A stretch of DNA of 64,000 bases from positions 130,042,200-130,106,199 of the forward strand of contig CM045770.1 in assembly GCA_025200525.1 (NCBI GenBank), given 5' to 3'. The translations under genes and the position numbers were made by a program. Position 1 is the first letter of the stretch. Every line of letters begins with the position of its first letter. Of the stretch, positions 1-10,578 are shown piece by piece. The notes under the pieces are model-generated. The model did no database searches. It was not told the DNA's origin and saw nothing but the letters and a program-made list of their open reading frames with translations. Source of the stretch: Camellia lanceoleosa. Its lineage: Eukaryota; Streptophyta; Magnoliopsida; Ericales; Theaceae.

Positions 1-847
1 GGCTCATTATCTTCTGCAAAGATCCCTTGTCTGATGGCATCCTCGATTTGAACCCCCATTTCATGAAGGGCTGGAAAGGTAAACAGAGGCAGAATGACAA
101 TCTTTTGTAGCAACTTGCCATGCAGATTCCGAACAATCATCCTGATCTGATCTTTGTCGGAAGGCCTTGTAGTCATCATTGAGGCCTTTGCTCTCCATCT
201 TGTCACGAACTCTGAGAAACCCTCCTTTGGCTCTTGGCGGGTGACTTCAAGATCACGAGTTGTGACCTCAATCTGTGTGTTGTAGGAGTATTGAGCAATA
301 CAGGCCTCAGCCAGCTCTTCGATTCTGTTTCACGAGTTCTCCAATTTGCATACCAGTTGCGGCTATCCTGCAGGTTCGGCCGAATAGTGACAATTTCTGG
401 GCTGTGGTCAAACCCATTGGCCTCAAGATATCAGAAAACAGTTGGAGGTGCACCATTGGGTCTTCAGAGCCATCAAATCGATCGATATGCGGCATTTAAA
501 ATCGCTTTGGCAAGGTCACCACTGAGTCGGTATAACCATCCTCTATATCGGGAATAGAGCGGGCCCCCTGAGACTTTTTGAACAATTTCTCAAGCTTACT
601 CACTTTCAATGCTGTGGGGTCCGTCTCGAACTCAAAGAGGGAGTCTGGCAGGTTGGTGGGTGTTTTAGACAGCTGGGGCCTGGAATGTCCGTATCATCCT
701 GGACGTGGGTTGCCTCCCCGAGTATGGAAACTCTTGGTAGAGGAGGAGCCTGGTGTGAAGTAGATACTCCAGTTTGCTGCTCTAACCTGGCAATTGTCTC
801 TGCCTGTTGGGCTATGACAACGGCCTGTTGCTTGGCGAGTTCCGCTC
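1..847 (-). pseudogene. Tat/Ogre-type gag fragment, 5' half, runs off the window
   Basis: The minus strand encodes the amino-terminal half of a Ty3/gypsy Gag polyprotein, the capsid that packages element RNA. The motif MPHIDRFDGSEDPMVHL lies near 495-445, followed by LFSDILRPMGL. After a frameshift near 350-375 the frame stays open to base 1 and includes QYSYNTQIEV, FVTRWRAKASMM and IVRNLHGKLLQKIVILPL. The same motifs occur in the fuller gag at 56859-58546, so the family assignment is internal to the window. The copy is broken by the frameshift and cut off by the window edge. Its upstream side is abnormal: gag joins an LTR piece at about 848 with no 5' UTR or primer site between them. The junction lies at the shared string CGACCACG, suggesting an illegitimate deletion. 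Confidence 0.8.
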
Positions 848-1030
848 GACCACGAAGTTGGTCTATCGGGCCACAGTGTCCCTCAAAAGGGAGGAAACAA
901 GGTGCATGCCAAAAACCGGAGCAAACGGAGGTGGTTAAGCGGTCCTGAACTGAGTTACCCGGCTGACAGCTCCGAAAACCAAGAACCGGGCTCCAAACGG
1001 AAAAAATGGCCTACGACCACAAAACGTAAC
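848..1030 (-). repeat. Fragment of an older Tat LTR, left part
   Basis: These 183 bases match 5281-5458 of the neighbouring solo LTR, the U3 part with GACCACGAAGTTGGTC and GGCTCCGAAAACC. The piece is the left portion of an older LTR whose remainder lies at 5698-5936; the solo LTR 1031-5697 was inserted between them. The last five bases, GTAAC, are the target-site duplication. The U5 end, the PBS and the leader of the older element are missing, lost at the junction with gag. Confidence 0.8.
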
Positions 1031-2689
1031 TGTAGACGTCCCCGAACACCCCGGGAGGGATGACTCCCGTTCCGTTCCTGTTGGGCTTACTACAGTTCAG
1101 GACTCAAATTGTCACGGTTCGTAATCTGAACGAAAGAGTCCAAATTCGGCAAATCGTTTTGAGAAAATAGATTTTTTTGAAAGAAGTGCCACACATGGAC
1201 TGCTTTGCCAGATATAGAGCCGCCACCTAAATATTTTATTTTGGAAAATTTAGGAAACCCTGACTCGTGCCTAAGGTCCGCAAAGTCATCACCAAAGTTG
1301 CCTCGGCTCTAAACTTGGGTACGATTGGGGAAGGTCATTTCAGTAACTCACCCCGATCAAAGATCGGCCTCTACTAACCATGATATCTAGTTTTGAAAAC
1401 GTTATGTGTTCTTATTCCGGTTATTAGCCTAGATTTACTATGTGATGTGCACAACATACAAGTATAGACTGGATCGCCTGAATTGGAACAAAACATTTCA
1501 TGTTTGTTTTTTGAAAAATGGTTTGCTACTCGCAGGTAGGCTTAAAATACAGATTTTGCCACCCTCAGGTGGGCTTAGAAAAGATGGTTTTGCCACTATC
1601 TAGTGGGCTTAAAACTCACAGTTGATGATTTGTCCCAATCCAAATAACCCAACCTTCACCCACAGGCATTCAGGCAGTTATATCATATAAGCACATAGCC
1701 TCATGGTAAGAATGCTATCATGGCAGTCACTCACACACATGCAAGGATGCTAAAGCATAAAAACTTACCGAGTACTCCAAGCCAAAACAGAAGTTAGGTT
1801 AGAAATCCATGCATGATCCTAACTATACAGAAATGCCTAATGCAACACATGCAAGAATGCAATTAAGATAGGCTCGGCTATTCTAAACATGGCATATGGA
1901 ATGCTACAGCTAACAAGTATTCAACTTGGAATGGAAATACAATGTAGTTTGTTATGATGCGCCGAGTCCGGTGCATGCAAAATAGATGAATGAATGCAAA
2001 CATACTATGATACTGTATGTTAATTGAAACATGCCCTAATCTAACCATCATAAGCTGGTAAATAAAAGGGAGAGAAAGACGTGGGGTTGGAAGACATACA
2101 TCGCACGCACGCACACTTATTACAATTGTGCCCTCGCTCGGAGGGTCCAAATAAATACTATACAGTCCCAAATGAATAATTACAGTCCGAATAAATACAA
2201 AATCCTAATTAATTAACAAATTAATCTAGGAAAGCAGTAAATTAGCATGCAAGCTAGGGACTGCCTCGACTCTGCCCCGGATGATAAATGATGCATGTTC
2301 GGGTTACTTGCCGCGGAAATCCATTGCGATGCCCCGATTAGCCTCTGTTTATGATTAAGCCCGGAATATTGCACGAAGTCCCAAGAGATTCCGATTTTTG
2401 ATTTGCTGCAACAGAGAGCAAGAAAGGGGCATGGCAATGTATTTTCACATATGTATGCTTGACTACTCTTCAGGGAGCGTAGTCTTCGATCCTCGTGCCA
2501 CCAATCGCACATCTCGATGCACGATGGCCGAGGATTCGATTTGCACGACTTAATATGAAATGAATGCACACATAAACACAACAAGACCGAGACTCCATCA
2601 TGGATAATCCGGAGTGTCGGCGATAGGGAATTGAGACACGTTCCATCACTCAAGCACGAACGTCTCGCTTCCGTGTTTCGCTAACTCCT

Positions 2690-3080
2690 ATCCCAAGCAC
2701 AATGCAATATGCATGACATGCATGAATACAATCCTGACATGCAATCTAGCATACGCAATGCTATAAAATGGCATGCACAATGCACGATGTGACATGGCAT
2801 ACACGATGCTCTAACATACAACCTAGCATACGCAATGCTATGAATTGAAATGGCATACGCAATGCATGATGGACTTATACCAACATGAGTGGACCTTAGC
2901 CACACTCACATCAGTGGCCATGAGATGGAAATGAGACACTCGAGATACGTGCACACATACATGCAAACCGAGGACCGATCCTAAGGCACGAAATGCCACT
3001 CTAACAAGGCATGGCAAGGCATGAAATATGGCATACAAACATGCAAGTTTCAGTATTGAAATGTGATGCAAAATGATCCT
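2690..3080. repeat. Degenerate GCATACGCAATGC repeats inside the LTR
   Basis: Short degenerate units built on GCATACGCAATGC and GGCATGCACAATGC recur many times, mixed with CTAGCATACGCAATGC. A comparable tract lies at 8800-9240 in the next solo LTR. The array is part of the transcribed LTR body. No function can be read from it. Confidence 0.6.
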
Positions 3081-3809
3081 GAAACATGAATAAAGGGCAC
3101 CCGATGCATGGAATGGTCCCGAAACACAAAATTAGGCACATGGATTGACCTATAGCTATACCAAGCATGCATTATTTGATCATGAAGCATAAAGACAGAA
3201 CCAAGGCAGTCCCAAAACACGAACATTTCTAGTTCAAAGCATGACCAAAAGATGCTAGCAAGATGGCCTAACATAGCATGCAATTTTGACTAGCAAACAT
3301 TGTTTACATGGCATGTACATGAAGTAAGTGAGAACTCATCAAACTAGAAAAAATCAGTGAATAAAATATGCCAAAACATGCCCAAATAACCTCTGAAATG
3401 CAACCAACACATGCACAAATGATGGGTTCTTTTAGAGGGCATACAAAGGGGTTATTAAGCACATGCATCAAGGACACTTAGCATAGCCAAATCAACTCTG
3501 AAAATCAAAGATGATAGTCCCAAAACTCATCAAATTGACCCTGAAATGTGACTTCAAAGTATGTAAAGAGGGGTCCCTTTGGAAGGCCAAAATGACCATC
3601 AAACAAGTCAAGGTGAGAGGGGGGTCATCCCCCTCTAATTTGGAGGCTAAAAATAGTGTGTTAGCCACTAAAACTACACTGGATTTCAGTGGCTAGATGG
3701 CCAAACAAAGCATGCAACAAGAGCTTAGGTGTAGGGCTCAAAATAAGAGACAATCAAGCACACAAGGAGGCATATGATCTCAAAAAAAAAAAAAAATGGG
3801 ACCTCAAAC

Positions 3810-4390
3810 AAACTTGAAGATGAGATTAAAACAAGATATTTTTCAGTTTATGACAACTCTGAAAAATGAACACAAGTAGGGCTAATCTATCATGCAAAAA
3901 TGGCCCTAAAAGAGAGATTAGAGACAAGGGACAGTAGCTGGCCCCAAATAGCAAGGTGCCCTTCAAAAAAGTTGAAGAGGGGCTAAAAAAAGGCACTTTA
4001 TAGTTTATATCAAGTCTCAAAAATAAGCACAAGTAGGGCTAAACTATCATGCAAAAATGGGCCTACAAAGAGAGATAGGAGACAAGTGGTAGTAGATGGC
4101 CTCAAACAGAGGAGAGCCCTTCAACAAAGTTGAAGAGGAGCTCAAAAAAAGATATTTTACAGTTTGGCTCGGAGCCCAAAAATGCCCCAAAACAAGGCTA
4201 ATATATCATGCAAAAATGGGCTTAAAAGAGGGATAGAGAGACAAGAGGTAGTAGGGGACCTCAAACAACAAGAGGTCCTTGATCAAACATGGAGGGGAGC
4301 TGAAGATATGACTATTTATAGTTCAGGTCGGAGCCCAAAAATATAAGCAACAAAAGCTAAGATAGCATGCAAAATAGGGCAAAAAAAAAG
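3810..4390. repeat. About 158 bp tandem repeat in the LTR, four units
   Basis: The string TATCATGCAAAAATGG recurs at about 3888, 4046 and 4205, with a diverged form near 4361, giving a period near 158 bp. Each unit also carries an AAGTTGAAGAGGGGCT-like string and a short CAGTTTATGAC-like segment. Related units recur in the second solo LTR at 9460-10270. The array lies downstream of the putative TATA box in sense, so it would be transcribed. Confidence 0.7.
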
Positions 4391-4636
4391 GGAAATGAGA
4401 CTCACCCTTGCAGCACAAGTTTTTAGCAGTTTTTGGTCCAAGAAAGTGTGCTCCTAACCTTTGAAAATAGCCTCCAAGTTTTTGGAATGGAATGTGGGTT
4501 GATAGGTTATGAGTTGGTATAGAAATGGTGTAAGAGCAAGGGTATTTTGAGGCTTGGAGTAGAGAAAGAGGGAGGCTTTAATGCAAGAGCTCCAATGGAT
4601 TTTTCTAACCCTTTAAAATGGAGCTGGGGGGGCTGG

Positions 4637-4644
4637 CTTTATAG
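4637..4644 (-). promoter_or_regulatory. Putative TATA box of the solo LTR
   Basis: Read on the minus strand the sequence is CTATAAAG. It lies about 1.05 kb from the LTR start (5697), with a purine-rich tract on the plus strand (CT-rich in sense) near 4545-4570 just downstream. The three other LTRs in this window have a TATA-like string in the corresponding place. Inferred from position and sequence only. Confidence 0.5.
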
Positions 4645-4738
4645 AGGGAGGAGTGGAGGAAAGGGGGGGAAAACCAAATTCAAATTTCCCTCCCAAAAGG
4701 GCAGATGTACAGTTGTAAGAAACCAGGAGAGAGGAACA

Positions 4739-4990
4739 TGGCCGGCCAGGTTCAGAAGGTTCAGGTGGCCGGCCGGCCACCTCCCTCCTCCCCTGGCCGG
4801 CCGGCCAAGTGCAAAAGGGTCAAGCAGGATTATTGGTCGGCCACCCTAGAAAGGTGGCCTCCCATATGTGTACAACACAGCTATGTGGAGAAAAACCAGG
4901 AAATGCAACCCAGGAGAGAGAAAAACCAATTTTTTAGAGGGGTTCACAAGGGTCAGGAAGAGTTGATGGCCGGCCTATCCATATTGGTGG
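4739..4990. repeat. GGCCGGCC-rich palindromic cluster in LTR U3
   Basis: Several copies of GGCCGGCCGGCCA and GTGGCC-type strings occur at 4739-4860, with more at 4840-4860 and 4967-4990. They stand just upstream (minus sense) of the putative TATA box. Related GTCGGCCAC clusters appear in the other Tat LTRs and next to the antisense genes of the large element. Confidence 0.6.
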
Positions 4991-5697
4991 CCTCCCAGGT
5001 GTGTACAACACAATGGTGTGTAGGAAAGTTAGAAAAAGTGGCCCGAGAATGAAAAAAGTCAGCTTTCTAGTGAAGAAAACGGGCAATGAAGAGCGATGAA
5101 GGAATAAAGCTGGTCTCCAGAACAATTGCTGGCCTCCTACCTTTCTACAACCTTCCTAACAATGAAAATAAGGTCTCCACCAAAAATGAACCCAAATCGA
5201 TGTAAAACGAAGGTTTGGGGGTCAAAACGCGTAGCCCGGGGCCCCGAAAACTGACTGTTAAACATCGGAGGAGGCGTTTTGACCACGAAGTTGGTCTCTC
5301 GAGCCACAGTGTGCCTCAAAAGGGAGGAAATAAGGTGTATGCCAAAAACCAGAGCAAACAGAGGTGGTTAAGCTGTCTTGAACCGAGGCACACGACTGAC
5401 GGCTCCGAAAATCGGGAATCGGGCTCCAAACGGGAAAAATGGCCTACGACCACGAAATGTAGCCTTTGGCCACTGAGAGATGGTCTACGAGACCTCTCCC
5501 TCCCTTTGGGAAGAGAAAACGGAGAAAACAGGACCTGGTTTGCAAACCGAGGCAAGGCACAAAAGAGTCCGGAAGTCCGGAGGCAAGGCTTGCAGCCGTG
5601 ATTCCGCAACCTCAGAACGAGCACAGTATGCAACATCACCAAGCGCTCAATCGGTGACGTCTGAGTCTTAAGGTCGGTCAAAAATGGGGTGTCTACA

Positions 5698-5936
5698 GTA
5701 ACCTACGGCCACTGAGAGATGATCTACGAGACCTCTCCCTCCCTTCGGGAAGAGAAAACAAAGAAAATGGGGCTTGGTTCGCAAACCGAGGCAAAGCACA
5801 AAAGAGTTCGGAAGTCCGGAGGCAAGGCTCACAACCAAGACTCCGCAACCTCAGAACGAGCACAATATGCAACATCACCAAGCACTCAATCGGTGACGTC
5901 TGAGTCTTAAGGTCGGTCAAAAATGGGGCGTCTACA
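5698..5936 (-). repeat. Right part of the older Tat LTR
   Basis: This block repeats 5459-5697 almost exactly: GGCCACTGAGAGATGRTC, the CTCCCTCCCTT stretch, and the end AAAATGGGGCGTCTACA. It begins with the second copy of GTAAC and continues the sequence that breaks off at 1030. It is therefore the start (minus sense) of the older LTR, not a tandem duplication of the solo LTR end. Confidence 0.8.
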
Positions 5937-6638
5937 GGCAATAATTCAAAGATTTTTGAAGTTTTTACTGAACAAACAACTTTACAAATAGATTACTAAA
6001 AACAAGATTTGCCTAGTTTAGTCCCCATTTGATGGAGGTCTTGAATAGACTGACAATCAATCAGAGAAAAAAAAAAAAAAAAAAAAATTTCGAGTTCTCA
6101 CCAGGCATCAAACTTGGGTTTGTATTCAGGAGTAACGGTGTCCACATACTTTGGAACTTCAACGGCTGCAGAGCGATTGACAGTTAAACAATGCAATGTC
6201 AAGCCCAAAATAGTAATAAGAAATATGAAACACCATAAAACACAAGTGGAATTCGAATTCTACTCCTAAGCTTCACATCAGCCAAAAATGTGGTTTTGAA
6301 TACCAGTGAGATGTAGAGCCAAACAAGGACAAATTCTACCAGATAATTGTGTAAACACCATAAAACTGCTACTAGTGCACCAGTAAACATGAACTAGGAA
6401 ATAGGAGTTCAATCACACAAGTCTCTCTGGTGTACAAAACTAGTAGTGGAGAGATGTATATGGTTGGCCAAGTTTATTCAGCTTTCATAAACACTATGTC
6501 AGAATTTATTTGGGCCACTACTTCCACAATGCACGAAGCAGCTTACCAAAGAAACAATGCTCTTACCTAGTAGCCGAGATACAAAGTTTTTATTGCCAAC
6601 TAGCAAGATCAGCACAACAATCTTATTCCAGCATCTTG
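5937..6638. other. Intergenic DNA beside the old LTR
   Basis: AT-rich host DNA with an A tract at 6067-6087. Apart from the possible small exon at 6102-6165, no domain, RNA gene or transposon end was recognised. It lies outside the tandem duplication that begins at 6639. Confidence 0.5.
6102..6165 (-). CDS. Possible small coding exon of an unidentified gene
   Basis: On the minus strand a CTCTGCAG acceptor precedes 64 bases that read VEVPKYVDTVTPEYKPKFDA and are followed by a CTG|GTGAGA donor. The frame is open, codon use looks ordinary and both splice signals fit. I do not recognise the protein. The 5'-UTR-like exons at 13760 and 18700 lie upstream on the same strand and could be first exons of the same gene, which would place the solo LTR 7113-11411 in its intron. 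That link is inference. Confidence 0.3.
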
Positions 6639-9459
6639 TCTTTATATCAGCAAACTAATTACTGATAAAAAACATTAAATATCTTAAGTTTAAGAGCTTA
6701 GAGACCAAACAAAACAGCATTATCCATAGAACTGAACCTACATTAATGTGTTTCCTTCCCTTGCATGTAATATTAATCTCCTTCCTTACACAAGCCATTA
6801 GCCATCAATGCCCACTTATGCGCACACAGGATGCATAGGTGAGCAGGATGTGTCTTAGACAAATTATAAAGGAAAAATAACACAATAGGGTAACTTTTCA
6901 ACAACGGCACGTTGACTGTTATGTGGTTCACCCATACTGTTACGAGTTTAGAACTCATCTATCTGGTCCTGCACAAAGACCGCAAAAAATTAAAGTTAAA
7001 TCTTCAATTAGCCTAGTTATGCAATTATATGAATTATGCAGGAAGAAATATAATAGTCTTGAACATGATGACACTCTAAAACTTGTCCTTAGTGTCCAAA
7101 TTTGACACTATTTGTAGACGTCCCCGAACGCATCCCGGGGGAAGGGAAGTGCGAGTCCCCCCCGTTCTAGTTCGATATTGAGTCACTACAGTTCGAAGGA
7201 CTCAAATGTCACGGTTCTTAATCCTGAACCTAAGAGTCCAAATCCGGCAAATCGTTTTTGAAAACAGATTTTTTGAAAGAAGTGCCAAACATGGACTGCT
7301 TTGCCAGATACAGAGTCGCCACCTAAATATTTTTTAATGGGAAACTTAGGAAACCCTGACTCAATGCCAAAGGCCACGTGTCCGTCATCACCAAAGTTGC
7401 CTCGGCTCGGGAACTTGGGTACGATTGGGGAAGGTCACTTCGTGAGCACCCCCGCTCGCCCGGTCAAAAACCGGCCTCTACTAACCATGATATCTGATTT
7501 TGAAAACATTGTGAGTTCTTATTCCGATTATTAGCCTAGGTTACTATGTGATGCGCACAGCATACAAGTATAGACTGAATCGCCTGAATTGGAACAAAAC
7601 ATTTCATGTTTGTTTGTTTGAAAATGGTTTGATGGTGCTACCCGCAAGTAGGCTAAGACGCGGATTTGCCACCCTCAGGTGGGCTTAGAAAACAATGGTT
7701 TTGCCACTATCTAGTGGGCTTAAAACAAACATTTGATGAATTGTTCCAATTCAAATAACCCAACCTCCACCCACAGGCATTCAAGGCAGTTATATCAGAT
7801 AAGCACATAGCCTCATGGTAAGCATGCTATTCATGGCAGCACTCACATGCATGCGAGAATGCTAAAGCATAAAACTTACCGAGTACTCCAAGCCAAAACA
7901 GAAGCTTGTTAGAAATCCATGCATGATCCTAGATACACAGAATTGCCTAATGCAACACATGCAAATATGCAAATTATGGCAGGCTCGGCTATTCTAAACA
8001 TGGCATATGGAATGCTACAGCTAACATGTATTCAACTTGGAATTGAAATACAAATGCAGTTTGTATGATGCGCCGAGCCCGGTGCGTGCAAAACAGATGA
8101 ATGATGCAAACATGCTGTCATACTGTATGCTAATTGAAATATGCCCTACATCTAACCATCGTAAGCGGGTAAATAAAAGGGAAGAAAGACGTGGGGTTGG
8201 AAGACATACATCACACTCACCCACACTTATTACAATTATACCCTCGCGCAGAGGGTCCAAATAAATAATACAGTCCCGAATGAAAGAATAATCTGATCTG
8301 AATAAATATACAGATTTCTAATTAATTTACAGATTAACTAAGAAAGTCAGAATCATGCAAGCTGTGGATCGCCTTGACTCGCCCGGATAATGAAATGATG
8401 CATGTGGAGCTGCTTTGCGCGGAAATCCACTGGGATGCCCCGATTAGCCTCTGTTTACAATGTTTCTCGAAATGCGTGCCAGGCTCCGAAAAGTTGCTGA
8501 TTCTTCATTTTGCTGCGACAGAGAGCAGGAAAGGGGCATGGCAATGTATTTCACAAATATATGCATGCCTCGATCCTCGTGCCACCAATCACGCATCTCG
8601 ATGCATGATGGCCGAGGAATCGGATTGCACAACTTAATATAGGATGAATGCAGATGAATGCTACAACAAAACCTAACTTCATCATGGGTAATCCGGAGTG
8701 TCGGTGACTTGGGAATTGAGACCCGTTCCGTCACTCGGAGTACGAAACGTGCCTCGTTTCCCGTGCCCGGGCTAACTCCTATCCCGAACACGATGCAATA
8801 TGCATGATATGCATGAATGCAACTAAAATACAATCATAACATGCACAATGCTATGAAAATGAGATGCCTCGAAATGCGTGCACACGGGCACGCAAACCGA
8901 GGTGATGATCCTAAGGCATGAAATGGCATACGCAATGCAATTGGACTTACACTAACATGAGAGAACCTCAGCCACATTCACATAAGAGGCCGTCGGAGGA
9001 AAATGAAGTGCCTCGAAATGCGTGCACACGGGCACACAAACCGAGGCAATGACATAAAGGCATGGAATGGCATGCAAATGCAATGATGGGCTTATACCAA
9101 TATGAGCGAGCCTCGTACGCCACATAGGACGCGGAAGGATGAAAAATGAGATGCTTCAAAATGCGTGCCCGTGGGCACGCAAACCAAGGCAATGGCCCTA
9201 AGGCACAGAATGACATGGAAATGAGACGTGGCATATGGCATATAGAAAATGCAAGTTTCAGAAGCCAAAATGATGCAAAAACAGCCCCCGAATTATGGCA
9301 AAATTACACCCGATGCCCGAAATGCTATGCTAAGTACCCGAAATGACTTGCAGCTATGCCAAACATGCACAATATGGATATGAAGTGTAAAGACAGATGC
9401 TAGGAAGCCCCTAAAATAGCATTTTTCCAGTACAAAGCAAGGCCAAACAACAACTACAA

Positions 9460-10270
9460 GTATGGTAAAAATAGCATGCAAAAATGGGGGAAAAGAGGGG
9501 AATAATGAAGCAAATGGTATACACAATGCTCAAACTGAAAAATACAGTTCTACAACACTGAAGAGGGACCAAAAATATGAACATTTACAGCTTATGACAA
9601 CCCTCAAAACAGTATGTAGATATGCTCAACATAGCATGCAAAATATGAGCCAAAAGAGGGCTATAAAGAGAGGTATACCAAGCATTCACCAAACAGTATA
9701 AGACCCTTAACAAAACATGAAGAGTGGGTCATTTTAAGACTATTTTCAGTTCTGATCATGGCCAAAAACAGAAGCAAGATAGGCCTAAAAATTATGCAAA
9801 GATGGGGGCCAAAGAAGGATATAAAGACAAGCATAACATGGAGACCCCCAACAAGGTTGGTCCCTTCTACAATGTTGTAGAGGGACACGAAATAAGCTTA
9901 TTCACAGTTCACGAAATTCCCCAAAACAGACTACACGTAAGTCAAACAAATCATGCAAATTTACGGTAAATATGAGAGATTATGAAGCAAGTGCATGATA
10001 GAGAGGCCAAACAGGGTTGAGCCCTTCTTAAATGTTGAAGAGGGGCTCAAAATAGGCCTACTCACAATTCATATCAGGCTCAGAAACAGATCACACACGA
10101 ACTAAAAATAGCATGCAAAATAATGGTATTCAAGGTGGTATTGAGGCAAGTACCAAATGGAAAACTCAAACATGGTTGAGTCCTTAAACAAAGATGAAGA
10201 AAAACTCAAAAAAATGATATTTTCTGTTTTGGTCGGAGCTCAAAACCACAAGCAAAGAGGCTAAAAAAAA
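9460..10270. repeat. About 160 bp tandem repeats in the second solo LTR
   Basis: Strings like AGCATGCAAAAATGGGG recur near 9470, 9630, 9790, 9950 and 10108, a period close to 160 bp, with a further diverged unit near 10775 on the other side of the TATA box. The units are related to those at 3810-4390. The array is longer here, showing copy-number drift inside the LTR. Confidence 0.65.
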
Positions 10271-10476
10271 TGAGGCAAAAAAGAGATCAAAAAGAGGGGA
10301 AATGAACTTACCCTTGTAGACCAACCCTTTTGTTGCCTCTTGGACCAAAAATGTTGCCTCCTAAGCTCTGAAAACCACCTCCAACCGCTGGAAATGGAGT
10401 GGTGATAGTGGTGTTAGGTGATGATGAAGAAATGGTGAAGAAATGGTGTAGGATTTTTAGGGTTTTGGTACTTGGA

Positions 10477-10480
<4 letters not shown>

Positions 10481-10510
<30 letters not shown>
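10481..10510. repeat. (AG)15 microsatellite in the LTR leader
   Basis: Pure AG repeat. In LTR sense it reads (CT)n and lies about 60-90 bases downstream of the TATA-like string at 10569-10578, as do CT-rich tracts in the other LTRs. Confidence 0.9.
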
Positions 10511-10513
<3 letters not shown>

Positions 10514-10568
10514 TAATGTAGGAGCTCAAAACAGAAATTTCTAACCCTTAAAACAGATCTGGAGGGCT

Positions 10569-10578
10569 GTATATATAG
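10569..10578 (-). promoter_or_regulatory. Putative TATA box of the second solo LTR
   Basis: On the minus strand the string is CTATATATAC, about 0.84 kb from the LTR start. It has the same order of neighbours as the other LTRs: a GC-rich stretch upstream and a CT tract downstream. Confidence 0.5.

Larger units (their letters stand above)
1031..5697 (-). mobile_element. Solo LTR of a Tat/Ogre-type retrotransposon (4,667 bp)
   Basis: The block starts TGTAGACGTC and ends GGGGTGTCTACA, so it has the TG...CA ends of an LTR. It is flanked by a perfect 5 bp duplication, GTAAC (1026-1030 and 5698-5702). No gag or pol lies inside, so this is a solo LTR, normally left by recombination between the two LTRs of a full element. 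It reads on the minus strand, judged from the alignable 5' LTR at 59523-63456 whose gag lies on that strand. The region around 1230-1430 (GTCGCCACCTAAATATT-like string, then GTTGCCTCGGCTC) is shared by all LTR copies here and marks the U5 side. Short open frames inside are not considered coding. Confidence 0.88.

Noticed and set aside
3810..4390. CRISPR-like spaced repeats
   Set aside because: The whole unit, spacers included, repeats. The setting is a plant LTR, so this is an ordinary tandem repeat.
5459..5936. A 239 bp tandem duplication of the LTR end
   Set aside because: The second copy begins exactly with the GTAAC target duplication and continues the piece that breaks off at 1030, so it is the rest of an older LTR interrupted by insertion.
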